A stretch of DNA of 18,365 nucleotides from Maribacter sp. (GCA_013001935.1 JABDKZ010000079.1:1-18365), one strand, 5' to 3'; counted from the stretch's first letter, positions 6,606 to 15,509 are shown. Notes: generated by a model from the letters alone, not told the origin. Program-made: numbers and translations.

Positions 6606-9587
6606 TTAAAAACCTACTTTGACACCAAGCGTTATATTTCTGGTTTCCGGAAATGCGGTTCCACCATTGTTGTTGAGCGGATTTTGTTCTGGACTATAAG
6701 ATCTAAAATCTGTAAAAGTGAACAAATTGGAACCCGTTACATATAATCTGGCATTTTGAAATCCAATTTTATTAATTGTCTCATCAGGAAAATTATAACC
6801 CAATGACAATGTTCTCAATCGCAAATATGATGCGTCCCTTACTGCAAATGAGAAAAGGTGTAAATGGGTATCAGGTTTCGGTCTTGGATAGTTCGTCGAT
6901 GGAAATTCTGGAGTATAGTACTTTGTCCGAATTCCGTTGATTGCCCCTTTCCATAACTCCCCATTGGCGAGAACGGGATTTAATCTTGTTGCTCCATCTA
7001 CGATGTAGATGTCGGCAAACAGATCAAAATTCTTGAACGAAAAGGTATTGGTGATCGAACCATACCAATTAGGATCTGTACTGGTAAAAACATTGTCTCT
7101 ATTATCAATCTGTCCATTTCCATCTTGATCTATTACCCTAACATCACCTGGTTGAGCCAATGGATTACCCGAACCTGCAATGTCATCACCTTCTTGATAG
7201 ATTCCATCGTATTTAGGCAGCCAAATATTATTGATAGATTGACCTACCGATAATCGCCTTCCAGAAGCAATGTCAGTGATGTCAATCTCATTGCCATTTT
7301 CATCAAGTTCTCCTGTAAGCGAGAGCACTTCGGTCCTGTTCCTGGAGAATACCAGTCCCAATGACCATCGTAATTTTTCATTTCTTATGATATGAGAGGT
7401 CAACGATGCTTCAATACCGCGGTTCTCAAGTTCACCTAGGTTAGAGCGGATTACGTTGAATCCAGTTGTACCGGCAATTGACCTATCCAATAATAAATCA
7501 GTGGTGTTTGCTTTATAGTATTCAAAAGTACCTTCAAAGCGGTTCTTGAACAATTTAAAATCAATACCAGTGTTCAAGGTAGTAGTGGTTTCCCACCTCA
7601 AGTCCGGATTGGGCAAACGTGATGAGGCGGTTGCCCCCGCCACGGTTTGATCACCAAAAACATAAGGTAGGTCATCGGCCACACCCAAGGACTCCAACGA
7701 ATTGATACCTTGATTACCCGTGGTCCCATAACTGACCCGCAATTTCATTTCGTTAATAGCATCCACACTCTGTAAAAAAGGCTCGTTCTGCATTTTCCAG
7801 GCTACAGAAACTGCCGGGAAGAATCCCCATTTATTATTCTTTGCAAATACAGAGGCACCATCGGCACGGGCCGTAGCCTCTAGTAAATACTTGTCTAGAT
7901 ATCCGTATCGTACCCTACCCAAAAATGAAAGCAATCTGCGTTGTGATACATTTCTGACGTTATTTAGAAGTACAGTCGCATTTCCATTAAATCCAAGAGC
8001 GTCATTTGTAAAGCCTGATTTGTCAATTTGAGTGTATTCATTTCGCTGTTCATCAAAGGCATGAACGGCAGTAAGGTCCAGATTGTGGTCCTCATTGATC
8101 TCTGGCTCATAATTGATTATGTTTTCCACCAATACTTGCTTAAATAGTTGGTTGGATATAACTGCTAGGCCATTTACACCCTCATCCCCTGCCGAATGTA
8201 AGGATGTTCTGTAAATGCCCCTATTTGAATTTCTGTTCCTCAAAAATGTCTTCAGGGTGTAGCTCAAATTAGGTGTAAAGTTATACACCAAGCTGAGGTT
8301 GACATCGCTGAGGTTTGTTTTGGTCTCGTCGGTTGATTCCCTTTGATCCCATAATGGGTTTACGGCAGTGTTTGATGGACCTAAGTAAAATTTGAGCAAT
8401 TCTCCCTCTTCGTCAAATGGTTTGGCCAATGGCGTAATAGTGGTAAAGTTCAGGTTGCCCGTTTCTTGATCCTGTATGGAATTTTGATGGTTGATAATTC
8501 CTCTGAACAATAGTTTATCCGTTAATTGCTGCTCCAAGTTTAGTTTGAAAGTGAGCCTGTTGAAACCGGAATTTGGGATAATACCTTCTTGTGAAAAATA
8601 ATTGACACTTGAAAAAACCCTGGTTTTCTCACTACCTGCTGAAAAGCTCAAAGCATGACTCTGTGTCACGGCGTCCCGTAATACCAAATCTTCCCAATTT
8701 ACAAAGTTACGATTGTCAATGGCATCAATCTCAAAAGGAGTAAATATGTTTTCATCCCTCAAGTATTCTCCTGTAAATCTATTTCGGTTGGCTTCTCTTT
8801 TTAAATCAATGTATTGCGAACCTGTATATTGATTGAAATTTTTTGTCAAGGTTTGTATAGAACTATAGCCGTGGTAGTCAATTGATACTTTACCCGTCTT
8901 TCCCGTTTTAGTTGTAACCAGAATAACCCCATTTGATGCCCTTGAACCATAAATGGCAGTTGCTGAGGCATCTTTAAGGATTTCAATATTGGCAATATCG
9001 TCTGGTGATACGTCATTTAAACTGTCAAATGGTAAGCCATCTACTATGATCAACGGAGAGTTTCCGTTAGGGGCGACAGATACATTACCCCGAATGACTA
9101 TATTGGATGTCCCACCAGGTCTTGCATCAGCGAGATTAACCTGAACTCCTGCCGCTCGTCCCTGTAACATTCCCGATACGTTTGTGGTAGGTACAATAGT
9201 GGCCTCCTCAATATCCACACTAGCCACAGAACCAACTAGGTTGCTCTTCTTTTGTGTACCATAACCCACTACAACAACTTCTTCCAATGCACTTACATCT
9301 TCCTGAAGATTTATTGTAATAGGAGTAGAGTCACTTACCGTAAATTCTTGTGATACAAATCCCAAATATGAAAAAACCAGGATATCTCCCGCCGTCATTT
9401 CGGTCATCGTAAAGTTTCCATCAAAATCTGTAGTGGTTCCTTTAACGGTATTTTTTATAATTATACTTACGCCAGGCAGTGGCTCATTGAAACTCGCATC
9501 CAAAACAGTTCCACTTATTGTCAAGTCCTGACCCAATAGTTTTGGTATGCAACAAATAATAGTAAGAAATAAAAAAATGCGCTTCAT
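6606..9587 (-). CDS. SusC/RagA-family TonB-dependent outer-membrane oligosaccharide transporter
   Basis: This is a 993-residue outer-membrane importer driven by TonB-ExbBD that forms a complex with the SusD protein encoded 9 bases downstream. An Sec signal peptide covers about residues 1-19 (LLG then Q). Residues about 21-95 form the carboxypeptidase-regulatory-like N-terminal extension typical of SusC (ISGTVLDASFNEPLPGVSI, TTTDFDGNFT). The TonB-box-like segment EEVVVVGYGTQKK is at 102-114. The plug domain follows to about 235, with LQGRAAGVQV, IRGNVS, PLIIVDG and IEILKDASATAIYGSRASNG. The rest is the beta-barrel, ending in the C-terminal strand NITLGVKVGF with terminal Phe. The gene is intact and of usual length. 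It is the first gene after the regulator, with 236 bases between them containing potential RNA hairpins. Confidence 0.97.
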   Translation of the reverse strand: MKRIFLFLTIICCIPKLLGQDLTISGTVLDASFNEPLPGVSIIIKNTVKGTTTDFDGNFTMTEMTAGDILVFSYLGFVSQEFTVSDSTPITINLQEDVSALEEVVVVGYGTQKKSNLVGSVASVDIEEATIVPTTNVSGMLQGRAAGVQVNLADARPGGTSNIVIRGNVSVAPNGNSPLIIVDGLPFDSLNDVSPDDIANIEILKDASATAIYGSRASNGVILVTTKTGKTGKVSIDYHGYSSIQTLTKNFNQYTGSQYIDLKREANRNRFTGEYLRDENIFTPFEIDAIDNRNFVNWEDLVLRDAVTQSHALSFSAGSEKTRVFSSVNYFSQEGIIPNSGFNRLTFKLNLEQQLTDKLLFRGIINHQNSIQDQETGNLNFTTITPLAKPFDEEGELLKFYLGPSNTAVNPLWDQRESTDETKTNLSDVNLSLVYNFTPNLSYTLKTFLRNRNSNRGIYRTSLHSAGDEGVNGLAVISNQLFKQVLVENIINYEPEINEDHNLDLTAVHAFDEQRNEYTQIDKSGFTNDALGFNGNATVLLNNVRNVSQRRLLSFLGRVRYGYLDKYLLEATARADGASVFAKNNKWGFFPAVSVAWKMQNEPFLQSVDAINEMKLRVSYGTTGNQGINSLESLGVADDLPYVFGDQTVAGATASSRLPNPDLRWETTTTLNTGIDFKLFKNRFEGTFEYYKANTTDLLLDRSIAGTTGFNVIRSNLGELENRGIEASLTSHIIRNEKLRWSLGLVFSRNRTEVLSLTGELDENGNEIDITDIASGRRLSVGQSINNIWLPKYDGIYQEGDDIAGSGNPLAQPGDVRVIDQDGNGQIDNRDNVFTSTDPNWYGSITNTFSFKNFDLFADIYIVDGATRLNPVLANGELWKGAINGIRTKYYTPEFPSTNYPRPKPDTHLHLFSFAVRDASYLRLRTLSLGYNFPDETINKIGFQNARLYVTGSNLFTFTDFRSYSPEQNPLNNNGGTAFPETRNITLGVKVGF

Positions 9588-9708
9588 GTGTTGAGTATTT
9601 AGAAGTCACAATGTAATTCATAACAAATAGGAATCCTCAGATTACACCACTACAAAAAACATACATGATAATAAAAATGCACATATATTGCAGAATCGAC
9701 AGTTTAAC

Positions 9709-9737
9709 CCTTATGATATAAGGATTTCGGCAATCCT
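9709..9737 (-). promoter_or_regulatory. Two overlapping, mutually exclusive hairpins upstream of susC
   Basis: CCTTAT (9709-9714) pairs with ATAAGG (9718-9723), and AGGATT (9721-9726) pairs with AATCCT (9732-9737). They share AGG at 9721-9723, so only one can form at a time. They lie about 120-150 bases before the susC start, in the likely leader or promoter zone. They could be an RNA switch or palindromic operator half-sites for the adjacent regulator. Function is inferred. Confidence 0.4.
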
Positions 9738-9803
9738 GAAAGAACAAAAAAGATTAACAAATAATTAAGAAATTTGCATTTGTATGGGTAATGTTGTGGT
9801 ATA

Positions 9804-9824
9804 AGAACGCATTCCTGCGTATTC
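9804..9824 (-). terminator. Possible terminator hairpin after the regulator gene
   Basis: The hairpin lies at the regulator's stop codon. AGAACGCA (9804-9811) pairs with TGCGT-A-TTCT (9816-9824 and the next base), with one bulged base. In the RNA sense the loop is GGAA, a stable GNRA tetraloop. The downstream U-tract is weak (UUCUUAU), so termination may be partial. Confidence 0.4.
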
Positions 9825-12619
9825 TACAAATTCAAAATGTAGTCTGTTAGGCTGTTTTCGTGCTGAAGGTCCATTTTTTTACGAAGTCTATAACGTTTTA
9901 CCTCTACGCTACGTACCGAAATATTCAACAAAGGTGCAATTTCTTTTGAAGTAAGATTCAATCTAAGATAAGCGCATAATTTCAAATCATTGGGTGTTAA
10001 ATCTGGGTGAATTGATTTCAACTTCTTTAGAAATTCTTTGTCTGCATTGTTGAAAGCTTCCTCAAAGAATTTCCAATCATCAACGTTTTCAATATTTCTG
10101 TTTATATTTCTTATAACAGATTTTATTTTAGGATTGTCAATACTTTCCTTTAATTGGTCTTTTACAGCATTTAAGAACTCGTTCTTTTTCAAAATACTCA
10201 TTGTTGAAATGGCCAACTCTCTATTCTTATTCTCAATTTCATCTTGTAGTTTCTCGTTTAAGATTTGACCAATCTTTTCTTTTTCCTCCAGTTTTCTGCG
10301 TTCCATTTCTTTTTCATTTTTCCTAATTAGGAACTCCTGTTTTTTTCTATAATGTCTTTTGTAAAGCCTATGGATAATGATAAATAATAGAATGAGCCCA
10401 AGACTATAGAGTATTATGGCAAAGTTTGAAAAATACCAAGGTCTCAGTATTTTAAACTTATACGAAGCTATGTTTTTACCATTTTGGTTACCTACAATTG
10501 CCTTTACCTTAAACTCATATTCCCCAAAAGGTAGGTTCTTAAAGACAACTTCAGGTGACTTGGACCATTCGCTCCATTCAGTGTATAGGCCCTTTAGCAT
10601 GTGCTGATAACGTACTTCGGTATATTTGTCGAACTCTGTTACACCGAATTCAAACTTCAGGTTGTTCTGGGAATAGTTGAATTCCCCAAATGTGCTCAAA
10701 GGGGTCTTCGTAGAGGCAGTCCTGTAATCCCCAAAGTAAACAGAATTGATATTTACATTGTGATCGGTAGATTGCACTTTATCTAAATCTAAGGTTACAT
10801 ACCCATTGGAGCTTCCAATCAAATATTCATCGTCCGCTATTCTTGAAATGTTTTCAAAACCAGCAACACCCAAATCAACGCGCAAGGCATTGGGCATTGG
10901 AATATTGGTCTTGCCCAGTTTTCCGCTCAATGTGTTTTGATTAATGTATTTTATTCCTGAATCCGTAAAGAACCAAAGCTTTTGACCCGGTGTATCTGGT
11001 ATTATTATACTAATTGGGCTTTCATTGTTCACAAATGCAATTTGGGTCATAGCGCTGTCCAAAGAAATTTCATCCAGAGAACTATCGAATCCGTAAATTC
11101 CATCATTGGTTTTGTAGAATAGTCGGCCCTTGAATTGGAATAGGTTGGAACTATGTCCTAAAGGCAACCTATTGTCAACACTAGTCACTTTATAAAGATT
11201 TTGGTCCAGCTCAAGATGGTACAATCCTTTTTGTTCGTGGTTAATCCTCACTTCTAAGGAGTCTGTCTCAAAAAACCTGCTGGAAATATCAAAACCTTCT
11301 ATAATATTCCTTAAGGACCAAGAGCCCGATTTTTTTTCAAGAATGCTTAGGCCATTATAATTTCCTTGTAAAACAAGGTTATCTTTATGTTTCAAGGGTT
11401 TGACGGCCCAAGTACCAGGAAAATCGGATACTAAAGTTGCATTACTACCTTTCACCACAAAAGTTCCGTTGTTATGTCCACAGAAAAGAGTGGAATGAAC
11501 AAGTTGGAGGCTCCAAATCTGGCCTTCGGTCCCTTTTATCAATTTGAATTCTTCAGATGTTCCAATTCTTCTAGAAAACAATCCCTGATTTGTTCCTAGA
11601 TACAGATAGCCATTATGGTTCATTGCTGCGTATACCAGACCTATGTTTCCAAGTTTGTCCACAAATTCATTAAATGGTGAATATAGATTCATGACACTAA
11701 TGCCGCTGTCTAGCCCGAGCCATAGATTGTTATCCATGTCCTGAAATAAGGAAAGTACGGTATTATTGTTCAAGCCGTTGGTTTTATTGATATTCCTCAT
11801 CAATTTGCCTTCTGTAGATAAATGATAAAATCCATTGGCAATGCTTCCTAGAACAAAGCTTCTGTCTTTTAGTCTGACACTGCTATATAGCTTTACCCCA
11901 AGGTTGTCAACATCAGTTTGCCAAGATCGAAAGGATTTGAAATCATATAAATAAAAATGGGAATTCTCAGTAATGATCATCAGATTGTCCCCGGCTTCGT
12001 AAATGCCAATAATCGGCTGGTCTGTAACAATTGGGTCGTTGCTCACCAATACGGCTTTACCATTTTCAATAGTGAACAATCCATCTTTTTCTTTTTGGAA
12101 ATAAACTTTGTTTTTTACAATATGTAGCTTTGCCTTTTTAGTGTTGGCTTCAATAATTTTAATTACATCCTCCAGTGTATCATATATATATATTCTGTCT
12201 AAAGACTGAAACAATACCAAATTGTCAATGCACATAATATCCCAAAATTCCTCGTCTGTAGCCAGTGGGGACTTCAATTTGTCAGACAAAGAAGTGTATT
12301 GGAGTTGACCGGTGATATCTTTTTCCCAATAACCAAATTCCCGATAGGAACCGGTATAAACCTTCTTCCCATGAGCTTTTACAGACCTGATAATAGTGGA
12401 ATAAGGTAATTTGCTTTTATTCCATTTATTACCATCAAACTCTATTAGACTTGTATGATTGGCTATGAAAATACTTTTGGAAGAAGCTTGGGAAATTGCC
12501 CAATTCTGATGTTCCCCATCATATTCCTTTGGAGTGAAGTTCTGAATTGGAGGTATTTCTTGCGCATAGAGATTAATACCTAGAAAAAAGAGCAGGAAAT
12601 GGAACAAATTAAATTTCAT
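9824..12619 (-). CDS. Membrane-tethered PUL regulator: propeller, Y_Y_Y domain, TM helix, LuxR-type HTH
   Basis: This is a 931-residue one-component sensor-regulator, probably controlling the adjoining susCD/GH16 genes. The ATG at 12619 gives a Sec signal peptide MKFNLFHFLLFFLGINLYAQ; the longer frame to 12679 uses a TTG and lacks a signal. Residues about 30-620 contain two-component-regulator propeller repeats (SIFIANHTSLIEFDG; DMDNNLWLGLDSGISVMNL; GYLYLGTNQGLF; EYLIGSSNGYVTL). A Y_Y_Y domain spans about 645-710 (NNLKFEFGV, LKGLYTEWSEWS, PFGEYEFKVKA). A single transmembrane helix lies at about 732-750. A charged coiled coil follows at about 760-835. A LuxR/GerE-type HTH is at about 873-918 (LTPNDLKLCAYLRL, TSKEIAPLLNISVRSVEVKRYRLRKK). 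No histidine-kinase H-box, ATP-binding domain or receiver is present, unlike hybrid two-component PUL regulators. The plan resembles SusR in function but uses a LuxR-type DNA-binding end. The ligand is presumably a glucan fragment in the periplasm. Confidence 0.88.
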   Translation of the reverse strand: MKFNLFHFLLFFLGINLYAQEIPPIQNFTPKEYDGEHQNWAISQASSKSIFIANHTSLIEFDGNKWNKSKLPYSTIIRSVKAHGKKVYTGSYREFGYWEKDITGQLQYTSLSDKLKSPLATDEEFWDIMCIDNLVLFQSLDRIYIYDTLEDVIKIIEANTKKAKLHIVKNKVYFQKEKDGLFTIENGKAVLVSNDPIVTDQPIIGIYEAGDNLMIITENSHFYLYDFKSFRSWQTDVDNLGVKLYSSVRLKDRSFVLGSIANGFYHLSTEGKLMRNINKTNGLNNNTVLSLFQDMDNNLWLGLDSGISVMNLYSPFNEFVDKLGNIGLVYAAMNHNGYLYLGTNQGLFSRRIGTSEEFKLIKGTEGQIWSLQLVHSTLFCGHNNGTFVVKGSNATLVSDFPGTWAVKPLKHKDNLVLQGNYNGLSILEKKSGSWSLRNIIEGFDISSRFFETDSLEVRINHEQKGLYHLELDQNLYKVTSVDNRLPLGHSSNLFQFKGRLFYKTNDGIYGFDSSLDEISLDSAMTQIAFVNNESPISIIIPDTPGQKLWFFTDSGIKYINQNTLSGKLGKTNIPMPNALRVDLGVAGFENISRIADDEYLIGSSNGYVTLDLDKVQSTDHNVNINSVYFGDYRTASTKTPLSTFGEFNYSQNNLKFEFGVTEFDKYTEVRYQHMLKGLYTEWSEWSKSPEVVFKNLPFGEYEFKVKAIVGNQNGKNIASYKFKILRPWYFSNFAIILYSLGLILLFIIIHRLYKRHYRKKQEFLIRKNEKEMERRKLEEKEKIGQILNEKLQDEIENKNRELAISTMSILKKNEFLNAVKDQLKESIDNPKIKSVIRNINRNIENVDDWKFFEEAFNNADKEFLKKLKSIHPDLTPNDLKLCAYLRLNLTSKEIAPLLNISVRSVEVKRYRLRKKMDLQHENSLTDYILNL

Positions 12620-12970
12620 AAAAGAAAAATGTCTTTGCTTTAAATATAACATATATAAATATACCCCCAACGAAACCAATCTATTAAGGTGCCGTATTTT
12701 TTAGTAAATTTCTTATAGACAATACCAGTAAAACTATAGTTGAAGAACTAAAACTGGGTCAATTTTCTTAAACTTTAAATATCCTTGGGTAATTCGTTTT
12801 TTTGAGGAAAGCCCTAAACGGCCCTACTTCGCTTAGAAGGCGGAAAAGAATAATATACATTTTTTATGCGGCAAATATACAAATCAGGTTTGTAGTCGCA
12901 CATGACTTTTATCATACTTTTCAGAGGTATATCTGATTATTTTTAATACAGAAATTTAAATCGTCTGATC
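12620..12970. other. Divergent intergenic region between regulator and CBS-domain gene
   Basis: This AT-rich stretch must hold promoters for both flanking genes. On the minus strand 12872-12879 reads TATATTTG, a perfect match to the Bacteroidota -7 element TAnnTTTG, but it is about 250 bases from the regulator start and lacks a clear -33 TTG. For the plus-strand gene, TTTG at 12889-12892 and TACTTTTC at 12915-12922 are a weak pair with 22-base spacing. A direct repeat GCCCTA occurs at 12811-12816 and 12821-12826, exactly one helical turn apart. No ORF or RNA gene is evident. Confidence 0.5.
12872..12879 (-). promoter_or_regulatory. Candidate Bacteroidota -7 promoter element for the regulator
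   Basis: The minus strand reads TATATTTG, matching TAnnTTTG. The -33 region is poor and the implied leader is long (about 245 bases), so this is tentative. Confidence 0.25.
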
Positions 12971-13396
12971 ATGAAAAGAGGAACTCCCATAGCAGCAATA
13001 ATGACCAAAAATGTCATTACCTTAAAGACAACGGATAATTTGGAGACGGCGGAACGATTGTTTAAAAAGCATCATATTAGGCATATTCCAGTATGTTCTG
13101 GCGGTAAAATCATTGGTATGTTGAGCTATACTGATTTGCTTCGCATAAGTTTTGCAGATGCCGTTTATGAAGATGAAGAATCGGTAGATACCATGGTATA
13201 CAACATGTTCAGTATTGAACAGGTTATGGCTAAAAACCTGATAAGTGTATCATCAACAACTTTCATTAAAGATGTAGCCGAGATTCTTTCTAAAAGAGAG
13301 TTTCATGCGATACCAGTGGTAGACAAAGGCAAGCTTGTAGGTATGGTTACCACTACCGACTTAATCAACTTCTTGATAAAACAATATGAAGACTAG
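12971..13396 (+). CDS. Two-CBS-domain protein
   Basis: This is a 141-residue soluble cytoplasmic protein made only of a CBS pair (Bateman module). CBS1 is about residues 7-59 (IMTKNVITLKTTDNLETAE, then RHIPVCSGGKIIGMLSYTDLL). CBS2 is about 81-138 (VMAKNLISVSSTTFIKDVAEI, then HAIPVVDKGKLVGMVTTTDLI). Such pairs usually bind adenosine nucleotides (AMP, ATP, SAM) and act as energy sensors or regulate partner proteins. The conserved TTTD and SYTD segments match the ribose-contacting positions of the family. No enzymatic or transport domain is attached, so the partner is unknown. It is the only plus-strand gene, divergent from the PUL regulator and convergent with the DUF349 gene only 37 bases away, so it is probably a monocistron and not part of the PUL. 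Confidence 0.9.
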   Translation: MKRGTPIAAIMTKNVITLKTTDNLETAERLFKKHHIRHIPVCSGGKIIGMLSYTDLLRISFADAVYEDEESVDTMVYNMFSIEQVMAKNLISVSSTTFIKDVAEILSKREFHAIPVVDKGKLVGMVTTTDLINFLIKQYED

Positions 13397-13404
13397 GTTA
13401 ATGG

Positions 13405-13430
13405 CTTAAAGTAGTTGAATTTGTTTTAAG
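13405..13430. terminator. Weak inverted repeat between convergent genes
   Basis: CTTAAA (13405-13410) and TTTAAG (13425-13430) are inverted arms in the 37-base gap between two convergent stop codons. The stem is short and AT-only. The location favours a bidirectional terminator, but the structure is weak. Confidence 0.2.
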
Positions 13431-13433
13431 GTA

Positions 13434-15509
13434 TTATTCTTCTTCCGAACTATCGGCTTTTGCTTCTTCAGCAGCCTCTTCGATTTCTTTATGCAAATTG
13501 TGTTGTAAAACGTTCAACTTTTTCAGCTTGGCTTGCCAAGTTTCCAAGGCATTTTTGTGATTATCAACCTTTTTAACAACATCTTTTACCAAAGGGTTGT
13601 CTTCTGAAGCATTTGAGAAAAACAAGAGATTATTCTCTAGCTGTCGAATCTCGTTCTTGCTTTCATCTATTTTTTTGCGAATAAAAGACCGTTCATTGGC
13701 AATAGCCCGGTCATTATCCGCGCTTGCCAATTGCTTAATTTTATTACCGTATTTCAAAAGTTCGGATTCCTGCCTGCTTACATCCAATTTTTTGAAAATA
13801 GCATCCAGTATTTTATTGAATTTTTGGTTGATGTTCTTTTTATTGTATGGTACGCGTCCATACTTCTTCCACTCCTCAATATATGATTTAATGGTGTTGA
13901 TATCCTTATCCCTATTATCAGATAATTCAAAAGCCTTAAGGCGTTCAAGACAATCATTCTTTTTATCAAAATTTTCTGATTCAACTTTGTGGGCCTTATT
14001 TTTAAGGGCATGAAAACGGTCAAAATAATGATTGCAGGCCTCTTTGAAATCTTTCCAGATTTTGTCTGAATATTTTCTAGGCACATGACCAATTTTCTTC
14101 CATTCATTCTGAATGCGTTTCATTTCCGAGGTGGTCGTTTCCCATTCTTCACTGTCCTTTAAGGAAATAGCCAGATTCAGTAATTCACGTTTTTTCTCAA
14201 GATTCTCTTGTTGTCCCTTTTTCAGGTTCTTGTAATAGGCATTTTTATTTCTATTGAAATTTCGAACGGCATCCTTGAAATTAGCCCAAGTTTGCTCGTT
14301 CACTTTAAGCGGTACCTTTCCTGCTTTAAAGAAAGCATCACGTAATTCCTCAATTTGTTTTATTTGTTGTTGAAGTGCCCTGTGATTATCGGCAACCTTT
14401 GTTGAGATAGTTTTGATAGCTTCAATGATCTCATTCTTTTTTTCAAGATTTTTTTCATGGATTTTATCCAAATCCTTATAATACTCTTGTCTTCGATGAT
14501 GCAATACTTTTGTGGCATTGCTAAAGCGTTCCCAGATATCTTCCCTATGCTCCTTGTCAACGGGACCTATGTCTTCTTTCCATATTTTGTGAAGCGTTTG
14601 CAATTCGCGAAAAGCCTTATTCAAGTCTTCTTCTTTTTCCAATGCCTCAGCGCGTAAGACCAATTTTAGTTTCTCCTCAAGATTGTGTTTAAAATCTAGA
14701 TCACGCAACTCCCTATTTATATGAAGAAAGTCGTAGAAAATTTCGATATGATGGTGGTAGGTGCGCCATACATCATTATAATTGTTTCTAGGTACAGGAC
14801 CTGCATTACGCCATCTTTCCTGAACATCCTTAAAATGCTTATAGGTGGTATTTATATCTTCCTCAACATTGATCAAACTCTTGAGTTCTTCTATTATTCC
14901 CAAACGGTTTGCCAGGTTCTCCTTTAAACTGCTTTCAAGGTTTTTATAGTATTGATTGCGTTTTTCGCGATATTCCGAATATACCTCGTTGAATTGTCTT
15001 TTAGTGACCGAATTATATCTAAAATCTATCTCATTGCCACCATTGCTAACGAATTCTTCTTTTTTGTGATCAATGAATTCCTGGAATTTAAGGTCAAATT
15101 CGTGTTTGATGCCATCAACATGTTTTTTAATTGCCTGTATTTTTTCATTCTTGACCAATTTTTGAAATTCGCCAACCAAATTTTCCATTGACATGGCGTG
15201 GTAATCCAAGATAGGAATACGATGTCTGTGATGATTATCTTTATCCTCAGCATCTTCGGCATTGGTTTCATCAATTTCAGTTAAGACTGCTTCTTTGTTT
15301 TTTTTGGGTACATTTTCAGAGACGGCTTCCTGAGGTTCTTTGGGTGAATCAACTTTCTCGGGTTCAGAAGTATTTTCAGGATTTACATCCGACGTGACTA
15401 TTTCAGTGCTTTTCTCCGATACTTCTTGCTGCGTATGGGTAGTTTCTGATTTATTTTCTTCACCTACAGGTTCCTGTAGTTCATGATCTTTCTCTTCTTG
15501 CATCATCAT
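13434..15509 (-). CDS. DUF349 repeat protein
   Basis: This 691-residue, highly charged helical protein has no signal peptide or membrane segment. Residues about 1-95 are acidic and low-complexity (E, S, T and P rich), probably disordered. Five DUF349-type repeats follow, each with a W-x-x-x-G-x-V-P core and later aromatic-rich helices: ERWRNAGPVP, IWKEDIGPVD, AFFKAGKVPL, EWKKIGHVPR and EWKKYGRVPY. The C-terminus is a coiled coil ending in an acidic tail (EEAAEEAKADSSEEE). DUF349 has no firmly established biochemical role, and I do not assign one; a scaffold or nucleic-acid-associated role is only a guess. Three consecutive ATG codons (15509, 15506, 15503) begin the frame. It lies 88 bases downstream of aroE, with a candidate promoter of its own in the gap, and converges on the CBS gene. 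Confidence 0.88.
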   Translation of the reverse strand: MMMQEEKDHELQEPVGEENKSETTHTQQEVSEKSTEIVTSDVNPENTSEPEKVDSPKEPQEAVSENVPKKNKEAVLTEIDETNAEDAEDKDNHHRHRIPILDYHAMSMENLVGEFQKLVKNEKIQAIKKHVDGIKHEFDLKFQEFIDHKKEEFVSNGGNEIDFRYNSVTKRQFNEVYSEYREKRNQYYKNLESSLKENLANRLGIIEELKSLINVEEDINTTYKHFKDVQERWRNAGPVPRNNYNDVWRTYHHHIEIFYDFLHINRELRDLDFKHNLEEKLKLVLRAEALEKEEDLNKAFRELQTLHKIWKEDIGPVDKEHREDIWERFSNATKVLHHRRQEYYKDLDKIHEKNLEKKNEIIEAIKTISTKVADNHRALQQQIKQIEELRDAFFKAGKVPLKVNEQTWANFKDAVRNFNRNKNAYYKNLKKGQQENLEKKRELLNLAISLKDSEEWETTTSEMKRIQNEWKKIGHVPRKYSDKIWKDFKEACNHYFDRFHALKNKAHKVESENFDKKNDCLERLKAFELSDNRDKDINTIKSYIEEWKKYGRVPYNKKNINQKFNKILDAIFKKLDVSRQESELLKYGNKIKQLASADNDRAIANERSFIRKKIDESKNEIRQLENNLLFFSNASEDNPLVKDVVKKVDNHKNALETWQAKLKKLNVLQHNLHKEIEEAAEEAKADSSEEE

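Noticed and set aside
9824..10300. Histidine kinase or AraC-type output domain in the PUL regulator
   Set aside because: No H-box, N/G boxes or receiver can be read; the C-terminus is a LuxR/GerE-type HTH with the pattern SKEIAPLLNISVRSVEVKRYRLRKK split over the recognition helix, and is too short for AraC.
12619..12679. Longer regulator start at a TTG (12679)
   Set aside because: The extension would put 20 non-signal residues before a clean Sec signal peptide beginning at the ATG at 12619.
13597..14013. 138-codon plus-strand open frame
   Set aside because: It is antisense to the DUF349 coding sequence, which shows clear repeated domains. The frame is a by-product of Lys/Glu-rich codons on the other strand.
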